Assembly: GCA_938038445.1 (NCBI GenBank)
Contig: CALHRZ010000007.1
Location: 290,238 to 354,237 of the forward strand
Source: an uncultured bacterium
GTDB lineage: Bacteria; Verrucomicrobiota; Kiritimatiellia; CAIKKV01
Direction: 5' to 3'
Length of the DNA: 64,000 bases
Under the pieces are notes generated by a model. The model was not told the origin of the DNA. It was given only the letters and a program-made list of their open reading frames with translations, and searched no databases. The translations under genes and the position numbers were made by a program. Positions 25,520 to 34,643 of this stretch are shown one piece after another. Every line of letters starts with the position of its first letter. Positions within the stretch are counted from its first letter, which is position 1.

Positions 25520-26791
25520 ATGAACTCGGATGTTCTTGTTCGGGCCGAAGGGGTTGGGAAGAAATTCTGCCGAACCTTGAAGCGGGGGATGTACTACGCC
25601 GGTTTGGATCTGGCGCGCATGATGGTCGGGGGCGAACCGGAACGGGAACGGCTGCGCAAGGACGAATTTTGGGCGTTAGACGGCGTTTCCTTTGAATTGC
25701 GCCGAGGGGAATGTTTAGGACTTATCGGCCCGAACGGGTCCGGCAAGACGACGATGCTCAGGGTGCTCAATGGGATTTTTCCGCCCGACCGCGGCCGGGT
25801 CGTGTTGCGAGGTGCCGTCGGCGGTCTGATCCAAGTAGGTGCCGGGTTTCATCCCAAGTTGACGGGGCGGGAGAACATCTACATCACGGGAGCGATTCGC
25901 GGAATGGATCGCCGCCAGATTGAGGCCCGAATGGAGGAGATCATTGCCTTTTCCGGCATCGAGGAATTTCTCGACATGCCGGTTCAATTTTATAGTTCGG
26001 GAATGTTGGTCCGGCTGGGCTATTCGGTGGCGGCGCACATGGAACCGGACATTTTGCTGCTGGACGAAGTGCTGGCGGTGGGGGATGTTGCCTTTCGTTA
26101 CAAGTGCTTGGCCCATCTGAGGCAGAAAATGGCGGCAGGCTGTACGCCGATCTTCGTGACCCACAACATGGAGCAACTCTCGTTTCTTTGCACACGAGTC
26201 CTCGTCTTTAGCAGGGGGCGCATCCTCTTCGACGGCGATGTGGACGAGGGGATTGCGGTGTATCAGGACGTTCTGACGGAGGGGGGGCGGAAAGGGCAGA
26301 GGGAAGCGGGCCGGATCGAATACGACCCCCGGGCGGATGTCGCCTTTCTCGAGGTGGCGTCTCATCCCGATGGGCTCATTCGGACGGGCGACGACGTGGT
26401 GATTCACGTGGGGCTTGAAGTTCGCGAACCGGTTGGACCGTTGGCCCTTCGGATTACGGTGGAGAGTCCGGTGGCCGGCAACATTGCCACGCTGGAGCCT
26501 CTGCGAGCCGGCGTGGAAATATCGGGAGCACCGGGCCGGCGGGTGCTGGAAGCCCGGATTCCCTCCATACCACTGCTGCCGGGCGCCTATGCGCTCAAGG
26601 TGCTGTTGCAGGAACGCGATTCGCTGAAACCGTTTATGCGGTTGGTGGGGCCGCGTCTTTTGATTGGAGCTCGGGACGAGCGGCGTGCCCGCTTTTTGCT
26701 CACGCTTCGGGATCAGTGGCGATGGTGCGATCCGACCGAAGTTTCGTGGTGTCGGGATCGGGCAGATGGGGCTTTGGAAGCGATTCCGTGA
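25520..26791 (+). CDS. wzt: Polysaccharide exporter ATPase with C-terminal glycan-recognition domain (Wzt-type)
   Basis: 423 residues. The nucleotide-binding domain has Walker A GPNGSGKTT, a signature YSSGMLVRLGYSVA, Walker B ILLLDEVLAVGD and H-loop FVTHN. About 150 residues follow the ATPase. In these a Wzt_C-type beta-sandwich (around VAFLEVASHPDG to LKVLLQER) is expected to bind the non-reducing end of the glycan before export, as in E. coli O8/O9a transporters. That implies a finished, chain-terminated polymer is exported. Started at ATG 25520. The last codons overlap the GTG of the sulfotransferase (GTGA). Confidence 0.92.
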   Translation: MNSDVLVRAEGVGKKFCRTLKRGMYYAGLDLARMMVGGEPERERLRKDEFWALDGVSFELRRGECLGLIGPNGSGKTTMLRVLNGIFPPDRGRVVLRGAVGGLIQVGAGFHPKLTGRENIYITGAIRGMDRRQIEARMEEIIAFSGIEEFLDMPVQFYSSGMLVRLGYSVAAHMEPDILLLDEVLAVGDVAFRYKCLAHLRQKMAAGCTPIFVTHNMEQLSFLCTRVLVFSRGRILFDGDVDEGIAVYQDVLTEGGRKGQREAGRIEYDPRADVAFLEVASHPDGLIRTGDDVVIHVGLEVREPVGPLALRITVESPVAGNIATLEPLRAGVEISGAPGRRVLEARIPSIPLLPGAYALKVLLQERDSLKPFMRLVGPRLLIGARDERRARFLLTLRDQWRWCDPTEVSWCRDRADGALEAIP

Positions 26792-27555
26792 AGAACTGTC
26801 TCATTCTGGGAGCGGGGCGGAGCGGGACCAGCATGGTGGCGGGGAGTCTGAGGTTGGCCGGCTATTGGATGGGGGAGGGGCTCAAGCCGGCGACATCGAG
26901 CAACCCCTTGGGATACTTTGAAACAGTGGAAATCAACGATATTAATGAGGCGCTTCTCCGGCCGGTTGTGGAACAGCTTGCGGGAAAACCTGTTTCGAAA
27001 TGGGCGATTCCGCATCCCCGGCTGGAAAAGGATCAGCACTGGCTGGCCTGCCTGCCGCCTCGCGTTGAGGTGACAGCGATTCCGGGTATCGAAGACCGGA
27101 TTCGTCAGGCGGTCGCCACACAACCGTATTGCTTTAAAGACCCCCGTTTTTGCTATACCCTTCCGGTATGGAAACCGATGCTGGCTCCCGACACGGTCTT
27201 CGTCTGTGTGTTTCGGGAGCCGGGCCGGACGGTCCACAGCATGCTCAAGGATGCCCAGGAGCAACCCTATCTTCGGTCGGTCTGCCTTAACCCGTGGTAT
27301 GCCTGGCAGGTCTGGATCCACATGTATGACCGCGTTGTTCGCGATCTTCGCCGCCGAGGGCGCTGGCTTTTTCTACACTGCGACTCCGTGGTGCACGGGA
27401 GAGGGCTTGGCCGGCTTTCGCGTTTTCTCGAGGCGCCGGTGGATTGGGACTTTCCCCGTCCCTCGCTTCAGCGCGCATCGGAAACCAGACCGATTCCCCG
27501 GGCGGCCTTGATTTTGTACTGGAAAATGCGTCTTCTCTCTTTTATGCCAGCATGA
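26788..27555 (+). CDS. Sulfotransferase family protein
   Basis: 255 residues, cytoplasmic. The 5'-phosphosulfate-binding loop is LGAGRSGTSMVAGS (about residues 7-20), and a 3'-phosphate-type segment VFVCVFREPGRTVHSML lies near the middle. Such enzymes transfer sulfate from PAPS to sugar hydroxyls; here the neighbours are PAPS-making genes on one side and glycosyltransferases on the other, so a glycan acceptor is likely. NPLGYFETVEINDINEALL is a typical stretch of bacterial members. GTG start overlaps the Wzt stop and the ATG of the next gene overlaps its stop. Confidence 0.85.
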   Translation: MKNCLILGAGRSGTSMVAGSLRLAGYWMGEGLKPATSSNPLGYFETVEINDINEALLRPVVEQLAGKPVSKWAIPHPRLEKDQHWLACLPPRVEVTAIPGIEDRIRQAVATQPYCFKDPRFCYTLPVWKPMLAPDTVFVCVFREPGRTVHSMLKDAQEQPYLRSVCLNPWYAWQVWIHMYDRVVRDLRRRGRWLFLHCDSVVHGRGLGRLSRFLEAPVDWDFPRPSLQRASETRPIPRAALILYWKMRLLSFMPA

Positions 27556-28499
27556 AGGAGGTTTCCCTCGTCATTCGAACGTGGAATTGTCGGTCGGCCC
27601 TGGAAGCCTGTCTGGGATGTCTCAGAATGCAGCGTTTCCAGGATTTCGAAACGGTGGTGGTGGACAGCGGCTCGACGGACGGCACCCAGGAACTTGCAAA
27701 GGGGGAGAACGTTCGCTTGATCTGCCTTTCTCGGGAATTGTTTACCTATGGAGGAGCGCTGAACCGCGGATTCGAAGCGTCGAGAGGGCATCTGCTGGGT
27801 GCGCTTTCGGCTCATAGTCTCCTGCTTGACCCGGAGGCGCTTGGTCGGATGGTGGAGGTGCTCCGGGGGGCGGATGAGCGGGTCATTGGCGTCTTCGGCT
27901 GTGCGGTATTTGACGACGCCCTGGCGCATGCGCTTCCACCCGATCCCCGCCCCATTCGGGTTACGGCCGATCTTTTCCGAAAAAGGGCCAATGCGGCGTT
28001 TTCCAATTCGTGTTCCCTGTTCCGAAGGGCGTTTTGGGAAACCGTCCCGTTTTCTACTCAACGATGCGAGGATCAGATTTGGGCCGCCCACTTCCTTGAA
28101 AGGGGGTTGGCCACTCTCCAACTTCCTGCGGTTCGATATCGGTATCGGCTCGACCGGCCGGCCCGTTATTACATCCAGAAGCATCGGCTCGACTATTTGA
28201 CCCTGTATCATCTCTGGCCTCAGGCGGAATGGCCGAGAATGGAATTGACGAACGGTTCGCATGTGCGTTATCGGTTGTGGTGTATTGTTCATTGGCTTCG
28301 TAAGTCGGGCTGGAGGTGGGATCGCTTGAAGGACGAACAGAAGTGGTTTGCGGCCGGTGAAATAGGATTGATTCTGGCGAGTGCGCAGGTGCGAGGAGGG
28401 CGAGGATGGGGCGCAGTACTGGCGGCAGATTGCCTACGGGCGCTTGGTTCTTCGGCCCGCCGTAAAGGGTGGTTTCTGCCCTCGGAGAAATGGCCATGA
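27552..28499 (+). CDS. Family-2-like glycosyltransferase
   Basis: 315 residues with a GT-A fold. It has VSLVIRTWNCRSALEACL at the start and VVVDSGSTDGTQELA. The metal-binding DxD position reads SAH (LGALSAHSLLLDPE), and FTYGGALNRGFEASRGH precedes it. This SxH form occurs in a recognisable subgroup of GT2 enzymes, so loss of activity should not be assumed. A basic C-terminal tail follows. The sugar donor is unknown. ATGA overlaps connect it to the sulfotransferase and the next gene. Confidence 0.82.
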   Translation: MKEVSLVIRTWNCRSALEACLGCLRMQRFQDFETVVVDSGSTDGTQELAKGENVRLICLSRELFTYGGALNRGFEASRGHLLGALSAHSLLLDPEALGRMVEVLRGADERVIGVFGCAVFDDALAHALPPDPRPIRVTADLFRKRANAAFSNSCSLFRRAFWETVPFSTQRCEDQIWAAHFLERGLATLQLPAVRYRYRLDRPARYYIQKHRLDYLTLYHLWPQAEWPRMELTNGSHVRYRLWCIVHWLRKSGWRWDRLKDEQKWFAAGEIGLILASAQVRGGRGWGAVLAADCLRALGSSARRKGWFLPSEKWP

Positions 28500-29614
28500 G
28501 CGGTTTCCGCATTGCGCTGGTTGCCGTCGCCACGCGCTCCCATCTCGGTCAAGCGGCGGTTCTGGCCGAAACACTGGAGCGGGTCCATCCGGGTGTTTCA
28601 AGGACGTTGTTTCTTGTCGAACCTGAGATACGGGAAACCGATACAGGCTGCGGGTGGAACGTTTGCGCGGCAGAGACGTTGAAGGTGCCCGATTGCCCAC
28701 GATTCTTTTTTCAGTACAAGCCGTTCCAGCTTTGTTGTGCGCTCAAGCCCTATGCGATGGATGCGGTGTTGGATGATTCGGCGGTGGAGGGAGCGGTGTA
28801 TCTGGATACCGATCTTTATGCCGTGGCGCCGTTTTTGGATGTGGTGTGGAACACCTGGCAAAGAGAAGATGTCGGGTTGACCCCCCATTTGAAAACCGCC
28901 CAAACGGACCATCGGTTGGCGCGTTTTCTCCGCTACGGTTCTTACAATGCAGGGTTTCTGGCGGTCCGCAACCGTCCGAATGGTCGCGCCTTTCTTCGGT
29001 GGTTTCAGAAGTGCGTGGAACGGGAATGCGTGCGGGATGTTCGCAAGGGGCTTTTTGACGACCAGAGATGGCTCGATTTGGCGGCTGCTGTTTGTGCGGG
29101 GGTCGTGCCGATTCGCGATGCTGGGCTGAATGTTGGGCCTTGGAACAAGAGGGAACTGCGTTTCGAGCGGCGAGGGGAGGCGATATGGGTCAACGGCGAG
29201 GAGCCTTTGCGGCTTCTTCATTTGACCAGCCGGGATCATCCGTTTTTTGAATCCTCCGAGGCGTCTTCCAAAAGCGTTTCGATTTTTGAACCCCTTTTAG
29301 CGCAGTATCATGTGGCATTGGAACGCGCTGAAGCGCGATTTCCCCCGAGCGAACGGTACGGATATGGCACCTACCGGGATGGAACTCCGATTGGCCCGGC
29401 GGAGCGAGAGGCGGTACGGCAGGGGGTGGTTCAGGCGGCGGATCCGTTTGCGGTTCCGGAACAGGTAAAGACAGCTGCCCGGCAGGTGTCCATGCCGGTG
29501 GACTGGCGCGAGGAGAACATCGCCGTGGATCAACTCCTTCGACTTCGCGCCCACCCGATTATTGGCAGGGTCTGGCGTTTTTGGAAGTGTTGGATCAACC
29601 ATGACCTCCCATGA
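28496..29614 (+). CDS. Putative glycosyltransferase, GT-A fold with DxD motif
   Basis: 372 residues. VAVATRSHLGQAAVLAETL starts the fold; AVYLDTDLYAV contains the DxD motif (Asp-Thr-Asp) and YNAGFLAVRNRPNGRAFLRWF is a usual GT8-like/nucleotide-diphosphosugar transferase segment. A conserved WNKRELRFERRG lies in the second half, and the last about 100 residues are helical. The donor sugar is unknown. Its ATG overlaps the previous stop and its end overlaps the next gene by 14 bases. Confidence 0.7.
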   Translation: MSGFRIALVAVATRSHLGQAAVLAETLERVHPGVSRTLFLVEPEIRETDTGCGWNVCAAETLKVPDCPRFFFQYKPFQLCCALKPYAMDAVLDDSAVEGAVYLDTDLYAVAPFLDVVWNTWQREDVGLTPHLKTAQTDHRLARFLRYGSYNAGFLAVRNRPNGRAFLRWFQKCVERECVRDVRKGLFDDQRWLDLAAAVCAGVVPIRDAGLNVGPWNKRELRFERRGEAIWVNGEEPLRLLHLTSRDHPFFESSEASSKSVSIFEPLLAQYHVALERAEARFPPSERYGYGTYRDGTPIGPAEREAVRQGVVQAADPFAVPEQVKTAARQVSMPVDWREENIAVDQLLRLRAHPIIGRVWRFWKCWINHDLP

Positions 29615-30929
29615 TCTTCCGCTTCCCGGCGATTGGCCCGACGCTCTGCGTCGTCATGTGAAGGAAAAGGTTTTGCCTGTTGTCGGTGGGTCTTTTCCCC
29701 TCATCTTCGGCGATACGACCGTTCCGAATCTGTCGGGGCACCGGATCGCGTTCGCGTGCCGACATCTTCGTTACAGCGGGTCCACTCGGGTTCTGATCGA
29801 GCAGATGGCGGCGCTGGGGGAGACTGGGGTCGAGGTGATGATTGTCTGTTTTGAGGATGGGGCGGATGAGGCGGTTCTTGAGGAGATTCACCGACGCGCT
29901 CGGGCGGTTCGTGCCATCGTTCGGGGCGATCGGAAGCTGCGCGCCCTGCGATCGGTCTGGCGGTCCATCGGTCCGTTTCGGCCGGATTACTGGATTTGCA
30001 CGGACACTTCCGCCCCATTCGTGATGGCGGAAAAAATAGCCCGCCTTCGCATTTTTTCACCCCTTCGCATGGCGGCTGTTTTACATGAAGAATACGATCG
30101 ATATTTACGGATCCTCGAGCCCTGGCGGCGGCATATTGAGGCGTTTCTTCTCGATTACGATTTTCGCACGATTGTTCAGGAGCATTTTGGCGCTTCGATT
30201 TCGACAGAAGTCATTGCGCCTTTGTTTCCTCTTTCGGTGCGTGACCAGGGGTTGGAACAGTTGCGGGATCGTTTGCGGCAAGCGCATGGGATTCCAAAAG
30301 AGGCGAAGGTGCTAGGCTATGCGGGACGATTGGGTCCGAATAAGCGGATTGAAGCCATGCTGGACGTGCTGGCGGATTTGATCGGGGAGGGGCGAGACAA
30401 CGTCTGGCTGCTTTTGGCGGGCGATTGGGAACTGGAGTCCTACCGGCAGTTTATTGATGAACGTTTGGGAGAAGTGTGCGTTCGGACGGATAACGGCCGG
30501 CTTCTGCTGAAGGACCGGGTCCGTTGGATTGGGAGCCGGCGTGATCTTTCGGAGGTCTATGCGGCGATGGATGTTTTTCTGCTTTTTTCCAAAGCAGAAG
30601 GTTTCTATCCTCTTTCTGTTTTGGAAGCGCAGCGGTTGAAGCGTCCGGTCGTCTGCACCGCCGCCGGGGGATTGTCGCGAGTTCTACTCGACGGGGCCAC
30701 GGGTTTTCTGATTCCCGGGAAGGCGACGTCGGCGGGGGTAGAATGGTCGGAGGAGAGTCGGGCGGTGGCGTTGGATCGAGTTCGCAGAGTGCTGGACCGT
30801 TGGGAAGAAGCGGAATCATTGGGGGCGAATGGTAAGCGGGTTGCGGAATGGCTGACCACCGTCTATCCGTTTGGCGCTCTGTTCCGACAATGGGCAGCGA
30901 AGCGATTGAAGGGCGTTGGAACGCGATGA
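29601..30929 (+). CDS. GT4-type glycosyltransferase
   Basis: 442 residues, GT-B fold. The N-terminal domain contains IAFACRHLRYSGSTRVLIEQMAALGE; the C-terminal domain has VLGYAGRLGPNKRIEAMLDVL and the EX7E motif in SKAEGFYPLSVLEAQRLKRPVVCTAAGG. Retaining transferases of this class build most bacterial surface polysaccharides. No membrane helix. Started at ATG 29601, 14 bases inside the preceding gene; the next gene starts at an overlapping ATGA. Donor and linkage are unknown. Confidence 0.87.
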   Translation: MTSHDLPLPGDWPDALRRHVKEKVLPVVGGSFPLIFGDTTVPNLSGHRIAFACRHLRYSGSTRVLIEQMAALGETGVEVMIVCFEDGADEAVLEEIHRRARAVRAIVRGDRKLRALRSVWRSIGPFRPDYWICTDTSAPFVMAEKIARLRIFSPLRMAAVLHEEYDRYLRILEPWRRHIEAFLLDYDFRTIVQEHFGASISTEVIAPLFPLSVRDQGLEQLRDRLRQAHGIPKEAKVLGYAGRLGPNKRIEAMLDVLADLIGEGRDNVWLLLAGDWELESYRQFIDERLGEVCVRTDNGRLLLKDRVRWIGSRRDLSEVYAAMDVFLLFSKAEGFYPLSVLEAQRLKRPVVCTAAGGLSRVLLDGATGFLIPGKATSAGVEWSEESRAVALDRVRRVLDRWEEAESLGANGKRVAEWLTTVYPFGALFRQWAAKRLKGVGTR

Positions 30930-31825
30930 TCCGTCTGGTTTCGGTTGTGATTCCTGTTCGGAACGATGCGAGACGGTTGGGGGAGTGTTTGGTTGCGTTG
31001 AGTCAGCAGACCTTGCCCGCCGATCAATGGGAGATTGTGGTGGCCGATAACGGTTCCGATCGGGACGATCCGACCACGGTTCTTTCCGTTTGCCCGAATG
31101 TTCGGTTGGTGCGGGAACTCAAACCGGGGGCCTCGGCCGCGCGCAACCGCGCCTTGAAAGAGTGTTTGGGACAGTATGTGGCATTTACGGACGCGGATTG
31201 CCGTCCTGCATCCGATTGGCTGGAAAAGGGGGTGGCCGAGTTGGATCGGAGAGGCGGAAAAGGGATTTTAGCGGGACGTATCATCGTTTTTCCGCGCGAT
31301 CCGGGATGCCCAAACTTCCTTGAGCTGTTCGATATGGCCTGGGCGTTCGATCAAGCCGCTTTTGTCGGCCGGGGGCGTTTTGGCGCCACGGCCAATCTCT
31401 GGGCGGATCGTGAGGGGGTGATGCAAGTGGGGGGATTTCGGGAGGAGATCCCATATTATGGGGAGGACGTGGACCTTTGTCATCGGCTCCTCGAGACGGG
31501 GAGGGTACTGGCATACGCGCCGGAGGTTGTGGTGGCTCATCCTGCCCGATGGGAGTGGGGGCCCTTTCGCGTGCGGTTGGAGCGCCAGGTGCGTGCGGCG
31601 TATGCCCACCGTCCCCGCCGAGGGATCCAGGGGTTTCGGAAAATGTTAGCGGATTTCCGGTATGACTGGTTTGGCTACCGGGACGTTTGGCGGGCTCTTT
31701 TTCGGCCTCAAGTGACGGGGTATCGAAATCATGTCAAGCTCGCGATGGTCACGGCAGGCGTGAAGATACTGCGACATTGGACGCGTTGGAAGATGTGGCG
31801 GGAGGGAACGGGAGGAACCGGATGA
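30926..31825 (+). CDS. GT2 glycosyltransferase
   Basis: 299 residues. VSVVIPVRNDARRLGECL with DNGSD, AARNRALKECLGQYVAFTDADCRP (DxD metal site) and GEDVDLCHRLLETG (ED base segment) are typical of an inverting family 2 enzyme. The C-terminus is basic and probably binds the membrane or the carrier lipid. Chosen start overlaps the previous stop; the longer upstream frame lies within the preceding gene. Couples to the next gene by ATGA. Confidence 0.9.
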   Translation: MIRLVSVVIPVRNDARRLGECLVALSQQTLPADQWEIVVADNGSDRDDPTTVLSVCPNVRLVRELKPGASAARNRALKECLGQYVAFTDADCRPASDWLEKGVAELDRRGGKGILAGRIIVFPRDPGCPNFLELFDMAWAFDQAAFVGRGRFGATANLWADREGVMQVGGFREEIPYYGEDVDLCHRLLETGRVLAYAPEVVVAHPARWEWGPFRVRLERQVRAAYAHRPRRGIQGFRKMLADFRYDWFGYRDVWRALFRPQVTGYRNHVKLAMVTAGVKILRHWTRWKMWREGTGGTG

Positions 31826-32994
31826 AACCGCTGGTCTCCGTACTGATTCCGTGTCGCGATCAGGGACGTTTTCTGGAAGAGGCGCTTCAGTCTGTTTTTT
31901 CCCAAACATGGCCGGCGGTGGAAGTGGTGGTTGTCAATGATGGCTCGAAGGATGAAACGGCGGAAGTCATTGCACGGTGGAGTCACCGATTTCCGGGGCG
32001 AGTCAAAGGGGTCGAAGGGGGAGGCAATGGACAGGCGCGGGCTCGACGGCTTGCGTCATTGGCTGCGCAGGGCGATTACTGGATCACGCTGGACGCGGAT
32101 GACGGTCTGATGCCGGAAATGGTTCGAACCGCTTTCGAAGCGATGGAACGCGAGCCGGTTGCAGCGGGGGCTGTCGGCGATGTCGTGATGACGGATGAAA
32201 GCGGGCGGCATGTCCTGGAGATATTGAAGCAACGGGGGTTGAGCGGCTGGCCGGCGGTGGTGGAGGCGTGCCCGATTGGCGCGTGGAATGGGGTTTTACT
32301 TCGGGCGGAAGCCGTGCGGCGAATCGGTGGGATAGGACTGGAGGGGGAGTCGGGGGCTGAGGACTGGGATTTGGCGGTTCGGATGGTGCGGGTAGGATAC
32401 CGGCTGGTTCCGGTTCGGAAGGCGGTGGCGTGGTATCGGCAGCATCCGGCCTCTCACAGCCGAAATCCTCTCCGGCCGCTCTTGGCTCGGCTCGAACTGT
32501 TGGAGCGGTGCCGAACTTTGGATCCCCGATTGATGGAAGTTGGTTCGGATCAGCCGTTTTTAGCGGATCGCGCATTCAAAGAGGCGAGGAATCGAATGGT
32601 TTTTTTTGCCTTGGGGGTAGCGGCTGTGGTAAAAGAGCAAGAAGGAGGGGGGATTTTGAGTTTTTGGTGTGAAGGGCCGCGACAGGAGAAACGATGGGCG
32701 CAAGCGTATGCCGAAGGGTTTGCCCATGGGGTTCGGGGTGGGCATATCCGGCCGGACCCGGTGCCACCCGACATTCGCGAGGCGCTTGCAGCGGTGTGTC
32801 GGAACCGGTGGGGATGGGAGGAGGAAGAGACCGGACGTTTTCTCATTCGGTTGGCGCGAGCCGTTTGTTTCCGGCTCTTTCCAGGACCTCGCCACTGGTG
32901 GCGGGCGTGGCAGGCGCGTCGAATGACCCGGTTGTTTGAGCGGATGCGCGGAACGGTCCATGCGTCTTTAACAGAAAGGGAGGAGGCGAAATGA
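31822..32994 (+). CDS. GT2 glycosyltransferase with C-terminal helical extension
   Basis: 390 residues. VSVLIPCRDQGRFLEEALQSV, VNDGSKDETAEV and TLDADDGLMPEMV (DxDD) define the GT2 core to about 230, with GAEDWDLAVRMVRVGYRL for the base. The remaining about 150 residues are charged helices with no match I know. Same direction and coupled on both sides by ATGA overlaps, so it is part of one long transcription-translation unit starting at cysC. Confidence 0.87.
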   Translation: MKPLVSVLIPCRDQGRFLEEALQSVFSQTWPAVEVVVVNDGSKDETAEVIARWSHRFPGRVKGVEGGGNGQARARRLASLAAQGDYWITLDADDGLMPEMVRTAFEAMEREPVAAGAVGDVVMTDESGRHVLEILKQRGLSGWPAVVEACPIGAWNGVLLRAEAVRRIGGIGLEGESGAEDWDLAVRMVRVGYRLVPVRKAVAWYRQHPASHSRNPLRPLLARLELLERCRTLDPRLMEVGSDQPFLADRAFKEARNRMVFFALGVAAVVKEQEGGGILSFWCEGPRQEKRWAQAYAEGFAHGVRGGHIRPDPVPPDIREALAAVCRNRWGWEEEETGRFLIRLARAVCFRLFPGPRHWWRAWQARRMTRLFERMRGTVHASLTEREEAK

Positions 32995-33788
32995 ACTGGT
33001 GGTGGGCACGGGACAATGAGCGTCATGGGCCGGTGGACGAGGCGTCTTTCCGGCAGATGGTCGAGCGCGGAGAATTGCGGCCAGACGATTTGGTTTGGAA
33101 CGAGAGCATGGCCACCTGGTTACGGGCGTCCCAAGTGCCGGGGCTTTTGACTTCGGTGCGGCAAACCGCTGGGGTGGGATACGAGGGGGAGGCGCTGACG
33201 CCCAACCGACGGTTGATGGAGATGGCTCGGGAAAGTCTGAGCGGGTGGTGGGGGTCTGCGATTGGAGCGATTTTGTTGATCGCTGTGATTCAGGGCTTGG
33301 CAGGGTTTCTTCCATTTTTGGGTGGGCTGATCGGATTGATTTTGGCGGGTCCTTTTCAATTGGGGCTGTGTTCCTTTTTTCTCCGCTTAGCGCGGCGAGA
33401 GAATCCGAAGATCGAGCAGGTTTTCAGCGGTTTTAAGCAGTTTGGTCCGGCGCTGGGGGCCTATTGCTTGGTCGCGTTTTTTACGTTTCTCTGGACGCTC
33501 CTTTTGATCGTTCCAGGGATCGTCAAAGCGTATGCCTATTCGCAGACCTTTTTTATATTGGCGGATAATCCAGGGATCGGCCCGATGGAGGCGATTGACC
33601 GAAGCATGGCCCTGATGGACGGGCGCAAATGGAAATTGTTCTGTCTGTATCTTCGGTTTGTGGGGTGGGCGTTGCTGTGTGTGCTCACCTGCGGCATCGG
33701 CTTTTTATGGTGGGCTCCCTACGTGCAAACCAGTCTTGCCCATTTCTATGACGATATTCGCGGGCGTTTGCCAGCTCCCCAGCCTTGA
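32991..33788 (+). CDS. GYF_2-domain membrane protein with DUF975-like C-terminus
   Basis: 265 residues. An N-terminal GYF_2-like domain (1-52: WWWARDNERHGPVDEASFRQMV, LVWNESMATWLRA) is followed by a membrane region of about four to five helices with GPFQLGLCSFFLRLARRENPKIEQVFSGF and LADNPGIGPMEAIDRSMALMDGRKW, as in DUF975 proteins. It probably sits at the inner membrane and binds partner proteins through the GYF domain; the role here is unknown. It closes the forward run. Its 3' end overlaps the opposing GT2 gene by 43 bp. Confidence 0.75.
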   Translation: MNWWWARDNERHGPVDEASFRQMVERGELRPDDLVWNESMATWLRASQVPGLLTSVRQTAGVGYEGEALTPNRRLMEMARESLSGWWGSAIGAILLIAVIQGLAGFLPFLGGLIGLILAGPFQLGLCSFFLRLARRENPKIEQVFSGFKQFGPALGAYCLVAFFTFLWTLLLIVPGIVKAYAYSQTFFILADNPGIGPMEAIDRSMALMDGRKWKLFCLYLRFVGWALLCVLTCGIGFLWWAPYVQTSLAHFYDDIRGRLPAPQP

Positions 33789-34630
33789 AGGGTTGCCCGG
33801 CACTCGATCCGCCGGGCTGCGGCGATTTCCTTACGCCCCCGAAGCGTTTCCACGACGGCCATTCCCGCCGAGTGAGCGAGGCGGAGGGGGATCATACCCA
33901 ATGCGGCGGGATCGTGCCGGAACTTCCGCCGAACGAGTGCGGCGATTCCGAAGTAATACGCATGCGCTCGGCGGCGCAGATCCGCGGGGTTTTCCGATTG
34001 GTGGTGGCGAACGACCGCTTCCGGGGTGTAATAGATGGAGAAGCCGTTGTGGAGGGCGCGTAAAAACAGGTCCACCTCATCGCCGCACCCTCCAAGGGGC
34101 GACCCGAGTCCGACTTCAGGGTCGAACCCTCCGAGTTGTTGGAAACAGTCTCGACGAATGGCCATATTGGCCGAGACGCCGCACCGCCAGACGAGCAAGC
34201 GGGTGAAAAACCCTGGGCGCCATAGGCGGGGGTACGGGGACTGGCGCAAGGTTTGGGGGAAGCCCGGGGTAAGCGGCAGGACCGCTCCGGTGATGATGGC
34301 GTGGCGGGGGTTTTCAAAGGCGGCGAGAAGGGTCTGGCACCAGTTCGGATCAGGCACCGCATCGTCATCGAGGAAAGCGATGAAGTTGTAGCGGGCGGAC
34401 GCGGCGCCTATATTTCTTTTGGCGTTTGCCGAAGGGTTGGAAGTGGAGAGAACCCGAAGCGTGCGGAATCGTTTCTGCATTGTTTCGAGCCATTCTGGGG
34501 TTCCATCGGTGGAGTTTTGATCCACGACGAGAATTTCAGACGGTTGTACGGGTCGTTGCCATTCAAGCCCGTGCAGACAGCGTTGAAGCATTGTTTTTCG
34601 ATTCCCCGTGATGACGACGACCGAGATCAT
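33746..34630 (-). CDS. GT2 glycosyltransferase
   Basis: 294 residues. VVVITGNRKTMLQRCLHGL, VVDQNSTDGTPEWLE, NAKRNIGAASARYNFIAFLDDDAVPDPNW (DDD metal site) and GCGDEVDLFLRALHNGF are the family landmarks. C-terminal part is basic. It is the last of three minus-strand glycosyltransferases (36854 down to 33746), 13 bp after the GT4 gene. Its last 43 bp are shared, in antisense, with the GYF protein gene. Confidence 0.88.
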   Translation of the reverse strand: MISVVVITGNRKTMLQRCLHGLEWQRPVQPSEILVVDQNSTDGTPEWLETMQKRFRTLRVLSTSNPSANAKRNIGAASARYNFIAFLDDDAVPDPNWCQTLLAAFENPRHAIITGAVLPLTPGFPQTLRQSPYPRLWRPGFFTRLLVWRCGVSANMAIRRDCFQQLGGFDPEVGLGSPLGGCGDEVDLFLRALHNGFSIYYTPEAVVRHHQSENPADLRRRAHAYYFGIAALVRRKFRHDPAALGMIPLRLAHSAGMAVVETLRGRKEIAAARRIECRATLQGWGAGKRPRISS

Positions 34631-34643
34631 GCTTTTGAGGGTA

